A stretch of DNA of 64,000 nucleotides from Comamonas sp. B21-038 (GCF_022387135.1 NZ_CP092462.1:4154001-4218000), one strand, 5' to 3'; positions 25,602-34,770 are shown, counted from the first letter of the stretch. Translations and numbers: made by a program. The notes: a model not told the origin generated them from the sequence alone.

Positions 25602-26741
25602 CTAGGCAGTAGCAAAGCGGTCCACACGAAACGCCGAAATCGGCAAGGTGCTGGTGCCCTGGGTCACCAGCTCGGCCACAATGCAGCCGGTAATCGGACT
25701 GAGCTCAAAGCCATGGGCAGAGAAGCCAAAGGCGTGCACGAGGTTATCAGCCCCGGCACTCGGGCTGATGACCGGAATCTCGTCGGGCATGAAGCCCTCG
25801 ATACCGGTCCAGGCCCGTGCAATGCTCACATCGCGCAGATGCGGGAACAGGTCGATCACCGTCTGCGCGCTCTTGGGCATGCGGTTGAGGTCGACCATCG
25901 CATGGCGCTGGCTGGCATCGGCCTCGCAGCGCAGGCCGCCACCAATCACCACCGTGCCATTGTCGAACTGCTTGAACGACAGCGGCCGGCCCATCGCGCC
26001 CAGCACGGGTTTGACGAAAGGGGCCACACGCTGGGTCACCATCAGCATCAGGCCGCCCGCCACCATCGGTACCGGGTCGCCCACCTGCGCGGCAAAATCG
26101 GCCGCCCAGGCGCCCGCCGTGTTGACCAGCCAGGGCGCATGGAACGCGCCCTGCGCGGTGCTGGCCTGCCACATGCCGCTTTGGTGGTCCACCCGCAGCA
26201 CCGGCGCCTGCTCGGCGATCTGCACGCCCCGTTTTTCTGCCGCCAGGCGGTAGGCCGTGGCCACCTTGTAAGGCAGCGCATAGCCATCGCGGTCGGCCCA
26301 GATGCCGCCCACCACATGGGGCGAGATGCTGGGCACCAGCTCGCGCACCTGCTGCTGGTCCACCCATTGCTCGTGGAAAAAGCCCAGGCCGTTGAGCATG
26401 GCCACGCGTGCCTTGGCCTTGATGGCATCGGCCTCGTTCTCGGCCACCTGCAGCTGGCCCGAGGGCACAAAACCACCGTCGCTGCCGATGATGTCGGCCA
26501 GACCATGCCAGAGCTGCTCACGCGCGGCCAAAGCCAGCGGAATCTCGGCCACATGGCGGCCCAGGGTGCGCACGCCACCGGCATTGACGCCGGAGGCATG
26601 GCGGCCGCAGTACTCGGCCTCCAGCAGGCGCACGCGCAAACCTGCCTTGGCCAGCTGGAAGGCGCTGGAGAGGCCTTGCAGGCCGCCCCCGATCACCAGC
26701 ACATCGCTGCTGCCCGATGCCGGGCTGGCTATGCCGCCCAT
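25602..26741 (-). CDS. FAD-dependent DAO-type oxidoreductase (opine/amine oxidase beta-subunit like), copy A
   Basis: A 379-residue flavoprotein. The N-terminal VLVIGGGLQGLSSAFQLAKAGLRVRLLEA is a Rossmann FAD-binding motif, and the C-terminal TGIEGFMPDEIPVISPS and FSAHGFELSPITG motifs are typical of DAO/DadA and sarcosine-oxidase beta-type proteins. It probably takes hydride from a C-N bond of an amino acid or opine. Its stop is 37 bp before the RidA-like gene and its start almost touches the end of the alpha-subunit-like gene (1 bp gap). Confidence 0.9.
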   Translation of the reverse strand: MGGIASPASGSSDVLVIGGGLQGLSSAFQLAKAGLRVRLLEAEYCGRHASGVNAGGVRTLGRHVAEIPLALAAREQLWHGLADIIGSDGGFVPSGQLQVAENEADAIKAKARVAMLNGLGFFHEQWVDQQQVRELVPSISPHVVGGIWADRDGYALPYKVATAYRLAAEKRGVQIAEQAPVLRVDHQSGMWQASTAQGAFHAPWLVNTAGAWAADFAAQVGDPVPMVAGGLMLMVTQRVAPFVKPVLGAMGRPLSFKQFDNGTVVIGGGLRCEADASQRHAMVDLNRMPKSAQTVIDLFPHLRDVSIARAWTGIEGFMPDEIPVISPSAGADNLVHAFGFSAHGFELSPITGCIVAELVTQGTSTLPISAFRVDRFATA

Positions 26742-26742
26742 G

Positions 26743-28140
26743 TCACACGCCTGCGGCCAGCTGGGCCAGCGACAGCGACTTGAGGGGCGGACGGATGCGG
26801 TAGTAGCCCACGTCCTGCGGCGAGAGCTTCGCTTCCCTGGCGATGATTTCGGTCACCGTCAAACCGCATTGGCGGCCCTGGCAGGGGCCCATGCCGCAGC
26901 GGCTGAAGGACTTGGTCTGGTTCGGGCCCACACAGCCCAGCTGCACCTGCTCGCGGATCGCGCCGGCGGTCACCTCTTCGCAGCGGCAGACCACGACCTC
27001 GTCGGCCGGGATGCGGAACTCGTCCTTGGGCCGGTACTGCTGGTTCAGGAAGGGGCGGATGCGCAGGTGCTGCGCAATCTGGGCGCGCTGCTGGGCACCG
27101 TCTTCGCTCGCACCAAAGCCCAGGCTGTTGGCCACGGCTATGCCGGCCAACGCACCCTGCAGCTCGGCCACCAGCGCGCCGCCAATGCCGGCGCCGTCAC
27201 CGGCGATATAGATGCCGGGCAGGCTGGTCTGGCCCCAGCCATCGAGCACGGGCACCCAGCACAGCTGTTCATCGTCCCAGCGGTGCTCGGCCCGCAAGGA
27301 CCAGGACACCTGGGTGTTGGGCACCACGCCCTGGTGCAGCAGCACCAGCTCGCAGTCGATCTGCTGGGCGCGGCCGGCGCTGGTAAAGCCCACCTGCCGC
27401 ACCGCGTCATCCCCGTCGATGCGCAAGCCACCCACATCCTTGAAGAAGGGAATGCCGGCCGACTTGATCTCGCGCAGCAGGCCCAGGCCCTTGCGCACAT
27501 AGCCCCAGCCGGCCAGCAGCGACGAGGCATGGCGGATCGCCAAACGCCAGTCGGTGCCCGCCGAGGTGTCGAGCACCGCGCGGATGTCCACACCGGCGCG
27601 CAGGTACTGCGCCGCCAGCAGATAGAGCAAGGGGCCGCAGCCGGCCAGCACCACCGGCACCTGGGGCACGACGGCGGCGTTCTTCAGCAGGATCTGGCCG
27701 GCGCCGGCGGTCATCACGCCGGGCAGGGTCCAGCCCGGCACCGGGAAGGGCCGCTCCATCGCACCGGTGGCGATCACCAGCGACCGGGTCTCGATGCGGA
27801 TGGTGCGGTCATTGCGCAGCACATGCACGGTCTTGTCGGGGTCGATCTGCCAGACCGATGCGCCCGCCCAGTGCGCCAGGCCACTGGCGCGGACCTGCCC
27901 GGCCAGCGATTTGCCGTAGACATAGTCCGCGCCCAGGATGCGCTCGCGCTGGCCATCGGTCTCGGTGATGCTGCGGTAGATCTGGCCGCCCACCTGGGGT
28001 TGCTCGTCGAGCAGCAGCACATCCAGGCCGCGCCGCTGGGCCGCCAGCGCGGCGGCCATGCCGGCAGGGCCGGCGCCGATCACGACCAGGTCGCGTACCT
28101 GGCCGGGCGCGTCGTTCAAAGGGATAGCGGGGTTAGACAT
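26743..28140 (-). CDS. HcnB/opine-oxidase alpha-subunit-like FAD-NAD(P) oxidoreductase with BFD-type [2Fe-2S] site
   Basis: A 465-residue pyridine-nucleotide-disulfide-type flavoprotein. FAD motif: LVVIGAGPAGMAAALAAQRRG; second nucleotide motif: VVLAGCGPLLYLLA; second FAD contact: PGIYIAGDGAGIGG. The C-terminal part has VVCRCEEVTAGAI and, after about 30 residues, CGMGPCQGRQCG, the Cys pattern of the BFD/SoxA [2Fe-2S] domain. Such proteins are the alpha subunit of hydrogen cyanide synthase, opine oxidases and D-hydroxyproline dehydrogenase. It overlaps the ferredoxin-like gene by 8 bp. Confidence 0.9.
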   Translation of the reverse strand: MSNPAIPLNDAPGQVRDLVVIGAGPAGMAAALAAQRRGLDVLLLDEQPQVGGQIYRSITETDGQRERILGADYVYGKSLAGQVRASGLAHWAGASVWQIDPDKTVHVLRNDRTIRIETRSLVIATGAMERPFPVPGWTLPGVMTAGAGQILLKNAAVVPQVPVVLAGCGPLLYLLAAQYLRAGVDIRAVLDTSAGTDWRLAIRHASSLLAGWGYVRKGLGLLREIKSAGIPFFKDVGGLRIDGDDAVRQVGFTSAGRAQQIDCELVLLHQGVVPNTQVSWSLRAEHRWDDEQLCWVPVLDGWGQTSLPGIYIAGDGAGIGGALVAELQGALAGIAVANSLGFGASEDGAQQRAQIAQHLRIRPFLNQQYRPKDEFRIPADEVVVCRCEEVTAGAIREQVQLGCVGPNQTKSFSRCGMGPCQGRQCGLTVTEIIAREAKLSPQDVGYYRIRPPLKSLSLAQLAAGV

Positions 28141-28474
28141 GCTTGGCCTCCTGCGCGTCCAGCAGGCTGGGCGCCGCCTGCATGGTGGTCACTTCCATGC
28201 CGTCTGCGGGGGTGATCAGGCACGCCTGCTGGGTGGGCCGGCCATTGACGCCTACCATGCACTCAAAGCACACGCCCATCATGCAGTACGGCGCGCGGGC
28301 GCCCTGGCCCACCGGCGAGACGCGCACCGCGGTGATGCCGGCCGCCAACAGGCCAGCGGCCAGGCTGGCGGCCGGCGACATGCGCACCACGGTGCCGTTG
28401 ACCAGCACCGACACCGTGCCAGCGGCCCCGGCCTGGTGGCCAGGGAGGTATTTGAAAAGGGCTTTAGATGCCAT
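28133..28474 (-). CDS. HcnA-like [2Fe-2S]-binding small subunit
   Basis: A 113-residue ferredoxin-like subunit. The plant-type cluster motif is YCMMGVCFECMVGVNG with a fourth Cys in TQQACLI (C-x4-C-x2-C-x12-C by eye). It corresponds to HcnA and to the gamma subunit of D-hydroxyproline dehydrogenase, passing electrons from the flavin subunits. It overlaps the end of the upstream oxidoreductase gene by 11 bp and the start of the alpha-like gene by 8 bp, which shows tight coupling. Confidence 0.9.
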   Translation of the reverse strand: MASKALFKYLPGHQAGAAGTVSVLVNGTVVRMSPAASLAAGLLAAGITAVRVSPVGQGARAPYCMMGVCFECMVGVNGRPTQQACLITPADGMEVTTMQAAPSLLDAQEAKHV

Positions 28475-29606
28475 AGGGTTTCACTTCCGTTTCCGGCGTA
28501 AATCGGGTTGCCGGGAATGCCTCGATGGCGGCCGGCCGCAGGCCCGTGGCCACCCAGGGGGCGATGCAAAAGACGTGTTGGGCCGCCAGGGTGACGCCGC
28601 TGTGGCAGGTCACGGCAAACGCGCCCGGGTGGCTCTCGGACTCCTGGTACATCGGGAAGCCATCGGGCGACATCACCCGCAGCGCGGCCCAGGTACGCAC
28701 CACGCGGGCGTTGGCCAGCGCCGGGAAGCACTTGACCGCGCGCGCCGCAATCCTGGCGTTCACCGGCACGCGCACCATGTCGTCAAAGCCCAGCTCTTCC
28801 ATTGAGTCGCCGATCTGCACCGTACCCTCATCGGTCTGGCGCACATAGTTGGTGGGGTGCGGCAAAAAGGGCTGCACCCGCTCGGTGATGAAGACCTGGC
28901 CTTTGTTGGGCCGCACCGGCACGAACATGCCCACCATCGCCGACAGCTGTTGCGTGGCATGGCCGGCGGCAATCACGATGCGCGGCGCCTGCCACACATG
29001 CGCGCCCGCGCTGACATGGAAGATGCCCCCTTCCTGCCGGATCGCACTGACCTGCATGCGGTTGTGGATGCGTGCGCCGTTGGCGATGTTGGCACTGTAG
29101 AGCGCGCGCAGCAGCTTCAAGGGGTTGCAGTGGCCGTCCATCGCCGAGTAGGTGGCGCCCACGACCTCCGGGCCCAGGCCCGGCAGGTGCTGCGCGGCCT
29201 CGTCGCGGCTCAGCACCGTCGTGCGGTAGCCGGGGTCGCCCACCTCGGACTCCAGCCACTGGAGCTTGGCCACGCGCTGGGCCATTTCTTCCTCGCTCAG
29301 GCAGATGTGCAGGCCGCCGGGCTGCATCAGCTCGACGTCGATGCCGGTCTGCGCCTGCAGCGCATCGCGCAGCGCAGGCCACTGGCGGGCCGAGCCGAAA
29401 CTCCAGCGGGCGTAGTCCGCCATGCCGTGGCCCTTGCCCTGCACCCAGACCAGGCCGAAATTGCCGCGCGAAGGGCGAATCGTGTCGTCCGCACCATCGA
29501 GGACCGTGACCGACAGACCCTGGCGCAGCAGCCCGTAAGCCACGGAACTGCCCACCAGGCCACCGCCGATCACAATGACATCGCTGCTATGTGTGTTGTT
29601 GTTCAT
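28464..29606 (-). CDS. FAD-dependent DAO-type oxidoreductase, copy B
   Basis: A 380-residue flavoprotein of the DadA/glycine-oxidase type: VIVIGGGLVGSSVAYGLLRQGLSVTVLDG at the N-terminus and TWAALRVMSPDGFPMYQE plus CHSGVTLAAQ near the end. It is a distant paralogue of the flavoprotein two genes downstream, so this operon encodes two DAO-type enzymes around one HcnAB-like pair. It starts 10 bp from the end of the ABC permease gene. One copy may oxidise the imported compound and the other its product; this is inference. Confidence 0.88.
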   Translation of the reverse strand: MNNNTHSSDVIVIGGGLVGSSVAYGLLRQGLSVTVLDGADDTIRPSRGNFGLVWVQGKGHGMADYARWSFGSARQWPALRDALQAQTGIDVELMQPGGLHICLSEEEMAQRVAKLQWLESEVGDPGYRTTVLSRDEAAQHLPGLGPEVVGATYSAMDGHCNPLKLLRALYSANIANGARIHNRMQVSAIRQEGGIFHVSAGAHVWQAPRIVIAAGHATQQLSAMVGMFVPVRPNKGQVFITERVQPFLPHPTNYVRQTDEGTVQIGDSMEELGFDDMVRVPVNARIAARAVKCFPALANARVVRTWAALRVMSPDGFPMYQESESHPGAFAVTCHSGVTLAAQHVFCIAPWVATGLRPAAIEAFPATRFTPETEVKPYGI

Positions 29607-29615
29607 TGTTGTCTC

Positions 29616-30410
29616 TCAACCTTTGCCAATCAGGACCTTCTCCAGGCCGACCAGCTTGTCCAGGATGACCATCAGTACCAGCGTGCCAACAATCAGCACG
29701 GTGGAGACCGAGGTCACCAGCGGGTCGATGGTCTGCGCGATGTGGTTGTACATGGCCACCGGCAAGGTCATCGTGCCGGGGGTGGCCACGAACACCGTCA
29801 TGGTCAGCTCGTCAAAGCTCTGGATGAAGGACAGCATCCAGCCGCCGGCGATACCGGCCATCAGCATCGGCACGGTGATGCGCATGAAGACGGTGCTGCG
29901 CGATGCGCCCAGCGACAGGCCGGCATGCTCGATCTCGCGGTTCATGCCGGTGGCCGCAGCCAGCACCATGCGCAACGCATAGGGCATGATGCAGATCACA
30001 TGGGTGAACATGAGCCAGAAGAACGAGCCCGACAGCCCGGCGATGTTGAAAAAGCGCAGGAAGGCTGCACCCAGCACGACGTGGGGGATCATCAGCGGCG
30101 ACATGAAGAAGGCCATCAGCACCTCGCGGCCGGCAAAGCGGTAGCGGGTGATGGCCAGCGCAGCGGGCACCGCCAGCGCGATGGCGATCGATGCCGACGC
30201 CAGGCCCAGCTTGGCCGAGAACCAGAAGGCCGACTTGATCTCGGTCGCGTCGAGGATGGCGCGGAACCAGCGCAAGGACAGGCCATCGGTGGGGAAGGAG
30301 ATGAAGCCCTTGTCGGTAAAGGCCACCGCCACCACGACGGCCAGCGGCGCCAGGATGAAGGTGATGAACAGCGCGTGGTAGACCAGCGCCAGAGGACTGT
30401 TTTTTTGCAT
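29616..30410 (-). CDS. ABC transporter permease (PotC type)
   Basis: A 264-residue inner-membrane permease of the spermidine/putrescine family. About six helices are visible, with the cytoplasmic ATPase loop EHAGLSLGASRSTVFMRITVPML. N-terminal QKNSPLALVYHALFITFILAPLAVVVAVAF is characteristic of PotC-like proteins. The ATG lies 3 bp after the stop of the PotB-type gene. Confidence 0.9.
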   Translation of the reverse strand: MQKNSPLALVYHALFITFILAPLAVVVAVAFTDKGFISFPTDGLSLRWFRAILDATEIKSAFWFSAKLGLASASIAIALAVPAALAITRYRFAGREVLMAFFMSPLMIPHVVLGAAFLRFFNIAGLSGSFFWLMFTHVICIMPYALRMVLAAATGMNREIEHAGLSLGASRSTVFMRITVPMLMAGIAGGWMLSFIQSFDELTMTVFVATPGTMTLPVAMYNHIAQTIDPLVTSVSTVLIVGTLVLMVILDKLVGLEKVLIGKG

Positions 30411-30413
30411 GGC

Positions 30414-31277
30414 TCAACCCTCGAAAACAGCTTTGAAGCGGCGCTCGATCCAGCGATTGCAGCCCACGATGATGACGACATTGGCGACCAGCAGCACCAC
30501 GGCAATGGCAGCGCCCAGCGGCCAGTTCAGGGTGTTGAGGAACTCGTCGTAGGCGGCCGTGGCCACCACCTTGAGGCGGCGCCCGCCCAGCAGTGCCGGC
30601 GTGGCAAAGGCCGATGCCGACAGCGCGAAGACGATGATGCTGCCCGAGAGGATGCCCGGCAGCAGCTGGGGCAGCACCACACGGCGGAACACGGTGCGCG
30701 GGCTGGCACCCAGTGAGAGGCCGGCGTTCTCGACCTGGGGGTCGAGCTTTTGCAGCGAGGCCCAGACGGAGATCACCATGAAGGGCACCATCACATGCAC
30801 CATTGCGATGGTCACGCCGGTCATCGTGAAGGCCAGGCGCAGCGGCTCATCGATGATGTGGAACAGCATCAGCCCCTTGTTGATGAGGCCGTTGTTGCCC
30901 ATCAGGATGGACCAGCCCAGGGTGCGCACCACCACCGAGATCAGCAGCGGTGCCAGGATGATCAGCAGAAACACACCACGCCAGCGGCCCCGCATGCGGG
31001 AGATGATGAGGGTCTCGGGCACCCCCAGCGCCACGCACAGCACGGTGACGATGGCCGACATCAGCGCGGTGCGGCCAAAGATCTCCAGGTAATAACTGTC
31101 GCTGAAGATCTCCAGGTAGTTCTTCAGCGAATAGACCTTCTGGATGCCTTCCATGCCATTGAAGACATTCAGCGACAGTATGGCCGTCAATGCCAGCGGC
31201 GCCAGCAGCATGGTCACAAAGACCAGCAGACCGGGCCCGGACATGGCCCAGGGTTTCCAGCGGTTCTTGCTATCCAC
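30414..31277 (-). CDS. ABC transporter permease (PotB type)
   Basis: A 287-residue permease with about six helices and the ATPase-contact loop ENAGLSLGASPRTVFRRVVLPQLL. It starts with GTG and overlaps the end of the ATPase gene by 8 bp. It forms the channel with the PotC-type protein. The family moves polyamines, opines, 2-aminoethylphosphonate or iron; the neighbouring oxidases favour an amine or opine. Confidence 0.9.
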   Translation of the reverse strand: MDSKNRWKPWAMSGPGLLVFVTMLLAPLALTAILSLNVFNGMEGIQKVYSLKNYLEIFSDSYYLEIFGRTALMSAIVTVLCVALGVPETLIISRMRGRWRGVFLLIILAPLLISVVVRTLGWSILMGNNGLINKGLMLFHIIDEPLRLAFTMTGVTIAMVHVMVPFMVISVWASLQKLDPQVENAGLSLGASPRTVFRRVVLPQLLPGILSGSIIVFALSASAFATPALLGGRRLKVVATAAYDEFLNTLNWPLGAAIAVVLLVANVVIIVGCNRWIERRFKAVFEG

Positions 31278-32322
31278 GGCTGGCCTCCTGCTGGGTCAGC
31301 ACGCGCACATCGTCGGGCGACCAGTTCAGGCCCACCTCATCGCCCTCATGCAACGCAGCGCGGCGCGCATTGGGCAGACTGATGTGGATGTCGCCCAGCG
31401 CGGTGCTGACATTGACCACCCACTGGCTGCCCAGGAACAGCAAGGTCTTGATCGTGCCGGGCAGGCCGCCTTCGCCGGCCGGGGCCACCGCGATGCGCTC
31501 GGGCCGCAGGTAGACCACGACCGGGCCGCTGTCCACCGGGCTGGGCGCGCCCAGCACCATGTCGGCAATCTTCACGGTCTCGCGGCTTTGGGCCCGGCCT
31601 TCGAAGCGGTTGGTCTTGCCCAGGAACACCGAGGCAAAGTCGCAGCTCGGCTTGTCGTAGATGTTCTGCGGCGTATCGACCTGGGCGATCTGGCCGTTGT
31701 GCATCACCGCAATGCGGTCGCTCATCGTCATCGCTTCGACCTGGTCATGCGTCACCAGGATGGTGGTGATGCCCAACTGGCGCTGGATGGCGCGCATCTC
31801 GACATGCATTTCCTGGCGCAGCTTGGCGTCCAGGTTGGACATGGGTTCGTCCAGCAGCAGCACCTCGGGCTGGATCGCCAACGCACGGGCAATGGCCACA
31901 CGCTGGCGCTGGCCGCCGGAGAGTTCACGCGGGTAACGGGCACCGAGGCCATGCAGGCGCACCAGCGCCAGCGCGTCCTGGATGCGCTTTTGCATCACGT
32001 CACGGCTGAGCTTGCGCATCTCCAGACCGAAGGAGATGTTCTGCTCCACCGTCATGTGGGGGAAGAGCGCATAGCTCTGGAACACCACGCCCATGCCGCG
32101 CTGCTCGGGGCGCAGCTGGGTGATGTCCTTGCCGTCGAGCACGATGCGGCCCTGGCTGGGATCCAGAAAGCCGGCAATCATCTGCAACGTGGTCGTCTTG
32201 CCGCAGCCCGAAGGGCCGAGCAGCGATACGAACTCACCGCGATGAACGTCCAGGTGGAAGTCCTTGACGGCAACAAAATCCCCGAACCTCTTGGCGAGGC
32301 CCTCGATACGTAGAAAACTCAT
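31270..32322 (-). CDS. ABC transporter ATP-binding protein (PotA type)
   Basis: A 350-residue ATPase. Walker A LLGPSGCGKTTT, signature ELSGGQRQRVAIARAL, Walker B VLLLDEPMSNLD, and a C-terminal TOBE-type regulatory domain after residue about 240 (VVYLRPERIAVAP). It powers uptake with the two permeases. About 110 bp without recognisable signals separates it from the binding-protein gene upstream. Confidence 0.92.
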   Translation of the reverse strand: MSFLRIEGLAKRFGDFVAVKDFHLDVHRGEFVSLLGPSGCGKTTTLQMIAGFLDPSQGRIVLDGKDITQLRPEQRGMGVVFQSYALFPHMTVEQNISFGLEMRKLSRDVMQKRIQDALALVRLHGLGARYPRELSGGQRQRVAIARALAIQPEVLLLDEPMSNLDAKLRQEMHVEMRAIQRQLGITTILVTHDQVEAMTMSDRIAVMHNGQIAQVDTPQNIYDKPSCDFASVFLGKTNRFEGRAQSRETVKIADMVLGAPSPVDSGPVVVYLRPERIAVAPAGEGGLPGTIKTLLFLGSQWVVNVSTALGDIHISLPNARRAALHEGDEVGLNWSPDDVRVLTQQEASRG

Positions 32323-32433
32323 GTGAAACTCCGGGGCCTGCAGCCCGCGTGGGGCGGCGCGGCAGGCCTGTGTATGACTGCTGGCGGGTGAACGCCTATC
32401 CCTGACGTCCTGAGTGGGGCCAGGGATGAAGGT

Positions 32434-33468
32434 TTAACGCTCTACCGTACGGTTCCAGCGGTTGGTCCATTCGGAGCGCTTGACGTTGACGATCTTGTAG
32501 TCCACGGTCTTCAACTGGGCGATCTGCTCGGGGCCGTAAGGCACTTGCTTGGCGACCTTGTCGTCGAGCTTGACCTTGCTGTTCATGGGGCCCCAGGCCT
32601 GGGTCTCGGCCAGCGCGGTTTGTGCCTCAGGGGTGTAGAGGAACTGCACGAACTTCTGCGCGCCCGCCTTGGGCTGCTTCTTGGCGACAGGGCAGACGGA
32701 GGTGAACAGCGCAAACGCGCCTTCCTTGGGGTAGACGAACTTCACCGGGAAGCCGGTATCGGCCAGCGCCTTGACACGGCCGCTGCCCCAGACGCCGATG
32801 ACGGCATCGCCGTTCTGGAACAGCTCGGTCATCTTGCCCGGCGACGGTTCCCAGGCCAGCACATTCGGGCCCACCTCCTTGATCAGCGCCTGGAAGCCGG
32901 GGTCGATGTTGTTGGCGCCGCCACCGTTCATTTCGGCAAACATCAGCAGGGTCTGCAGACCGTAGCCGTTGTTGATCGGCGGGATCACGGTCTTGCTCTT
33001 GAACTTCTTGTCCTTGAGGTCGTTCCACGAGCTGGGAGCGGCCCAGCCGGCCTTCTTGAAGGCCTCTTCGTTGTAGAACAGGCCGGTGGCGATGACGCCC
33101 AGGTTCAGCGACTTGTTGCCCGCCGTCTTGGCCATCGGGTAGAGGTCGTTGTAGACCGGTGCGGCCTCGATGTCGCCGCAGAAACCGAACTGCACCGCCT
33201 GCTCCATCGGGCCGTCGTCCATCAGCGCCACGTCGTACTGCGGGTTGTTCTTTTCGGCCTGCAGTTTGGCGAGGGTGTCGGTGGAGTTGCCGGGCACATA
33301 GATGACCTTGTTGCCGGTCAGCTTCTCATAGGCCGGAATGATCTTTTGCTTGAAAGCGGTCTCGGTAGAGCCGCCATAACCACCGACATAAATGTCTTCA
33401 GCATGGGCGATGCCAGCGGTGGCAGCAAAGGCTGCGGCCAGGGAGAGAGCCAGACGGGATGCAGTCAT
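32434..33468 (-). CDS. ABC transporter substrate-binding protein (PotD/opine type)
   Basis: A 344-residue periplasmic protein with a signal peptide ending in ATAGIAHA before EDIYVGGYGG. The family-6/8 binding-protein pattern (FKQKIIPAYEKLTGNKVIYVPGNSTDTLAKL, YDVALMDDGPM, VAWEPSPGKM-like LAWEPSPG) resembles polyamine and opine receptors. The ATG follows GAGGT by 7 bases. It is the first gene of the operon and the one most strongly expected to be controlled by the divergent LysR gene. Confidence 0.9.
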   Translation of the reverse strand: MTASRLALSLAAAFAATAGIAHAEDIYVGGYGGSTETAFKQKIIPAYEKLTGNKVIYVPGNSTDTLAKLQAEKNNPQYDVALMDDGPMEQAVQFGFCGDIEAAPVYNDLYPMAKTAGNKSLNLGVIATGLFYNEEAFKKAGWAAPSSWNDLKDKKFKSKTVIPPINNGYGLQTLLMFAEMNGGGANNIDPGFQALIKEVGPNVLAWEPSPGKMTELFQNGDAVIGVWGSGRVKALADTGFPVKFVYPKEGAFALFTSVCPVAKKQPKAGAQKFVQFLYTPEAQTALAETQAWGPMNSKVKLDDKVAKQVPYGPEQIAQLKTVDYKIVNVKRSEWTNRWNRTVER

Positions 33469-33624
33469 CGAAATTACCTCCAGAAAGTAGATGGGAACCA
33501 AGTGGAATTCAATCTGTCTGGTAGCCAATGATAGGCATCTGCAGGCAAAATTGAATCGGTGGATTCCTGCTTCAATGCCTTAATGGGATGGAAATTTCTC
33601 AATCGATAAGCCATTGAAATAACG

Positions 33625-33643
33625 ACAAAATTAGTAATTTTGT
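33625..33643. promoter_or_regulatory. 19-bp perfect palindrome, candidate LysR binding site
   Basis: ACAAAATTA-G-TAATTTTGT is a perfect 9+1+9 palindrome, 45 bp before the LysR start and about 160 bp from the binding-protein start. It contains T-N11-A spacings, the core of LysR-type sites. The likely role is the recognition site for the adjacent regulator, controlling both its own gene and the transport operon. Confidence 0.65.
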
Positions 33644-33687
33644 AGACTATTCGATTGCATTAGGCCATTAACTCATGTCTTTACAAC

Positions 33688-34608
33688 ATGGATAAGAAGA
33701 TCACACTTCGCCATCTGGAGGCGTTTCGCGCACTGATGCTGCGCCGCTCGGTCACCGCAGCGGCCCAGTCGCTGGAAGTGACCCAGCCCGTGGTGACACG
33801 GCTGATCGCCGAATTCGAGGCGCGCATCGGCATGCCGCTGTTCGAGCGGGTCAAGAGCCGGCTGCAGCCGACGTCGGCTGCGACCTTGCTGCTGGAAGAC
33901 GTGCACCAGGCCTTGATGGGCATCGAGCGCATCCGCAACATCTCCGAGAACGTGCGCTTTCGGCGTCTGCAGCGGCTGGAGGTGACAGCCGCACCGGCGA
34001 TGGCGACCTCGTTCCTGCCCAGCGCCATTGCCAAGTTCAGCGCCCAGTTCCCCGAGACCCTGGTCACCTTGCACATGCAGGCCTCGCCGGCCGCACTGGA
34101 CATGGTGCAGGCCGAGCGCTGCGACATCGGCTTTGTGATGCTCTCGCCCGACCACACCCGCTTCAAGGGGCTGGAGACCCTGGTGATCGGCAAGCTGGTG
34201 GTCGCCGTGCCCGCCGGCCACAAGCTGGCCCGCAGAAGCAGCCTGTCACCGGTCGACTTTGTCGATGAACCCCTGGTGTCGCTGCCGACGATGATGGAGA
34301 CGCGTACCAAGCTCGACAGCCTGTTCCTCGTCAACCGCGTGCAGCGCCGCGTGAACATCGAGACCCAGATCTCGTACGCTGCCATCAAGCTGGTCGAGGC
34401 CGGCGCCGGGCTGGCGATCATCGACCCGTTGACCGCCTGCAGCTACCACGGGCCCGATGTGAAGTTTGTGCTGTTCGAGCCCGCCGTGCCCTGCGAATAC
34501 TCGATGGTGGTCTCCAACCGCCATGCCTCTACCCTGGTGCTCAAGCCCTTCATCGACCTGGCTAAGGCAGAAATCAAACGCATGCTGCCCAAACGCTGGA
34601 TTCTCTGA
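33688..34608 (+). CDS. LysR-family regulator, OccR/NocR-like
   Basis: A 306-residue LysR-type regulator with an N-terminal winged helix (HLEAFRALMLRRSVTAAAQSLEVTQP, residues about 7-60) and a periplasmic-binding-like effector domain after residue 95. The wording of the helix and linker (FRALMLRRSVTAAA, GIERIRNI) recalls OccR and NocR, regulators of octopine and nopaline catabolism. It is divergent from the amine-oxidation operon with a perfect palindrome in between, so it is very likely its activator. Its stop codon shares the A with repeat copy 3. Confidence 0.9.
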   Translation: MDKKITLRHLEAFRALMLRRSVTAAAQSLEVTQPVVTRLIAEFEARIGMPLFERVKSRLQPTSAATLLLEDVHQALMGIERIRNISENVRFRRLQRLEVTAAPAMATSFLPSAIAKFSAQFPETLVTLHMQASPAALDMVQAERCDIGFVMLSPDHTRFKGLETLVIGKLVVAVPAGHKLARRSSLSPVDFVDEPLVSLPTMMETRTKLDSLFLVNRVQRRVNIETQISYAAIKLVEAGAGLAIIDPLTACSYHGPDVKFVLFEPAVPCEYSMVVSNRHASTLVLKPFIDLAKAEIKRMLPKRWIL

Positions 34609-34758
34609 GAGCCACTAACACTACCCTTGATACGTCGTTGCCTCGCCGGCCGCGCCCTGCCTTGCCGTACTACCGTACTGTCTGCGGCAGTGCGCCTCGT
34701 CGGGGGCGCCAAGCCTTAACCGCAAACCTTCGGTTTGCTGGGCCGGGTTAGTGGCTCT
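34608..34758 (+). repeat. Dispersed stop-codon-associated inverted-repeat element, copy 3
   Basis: A 151-bp copy that begins at the last base of the LysR stop codon (AGAGCCACTAACACTACCC) and ends with GGGCCGGGTTAGTGGCTCT, 12 bp from the stop of the convergent Bug-receptor gene. The inner stem here is GCGCCCTGCC/GGCAGTGCGC, i.e. changed on both sides relative to copy 2, keeping the CTGCC/GGCAG pairs. The hairpin GCAAACC-TTC-GGTTTGC is unchanged. Confidence 0.9.
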
Positions 34759-34770
34759 ATGAAGCGCGGG

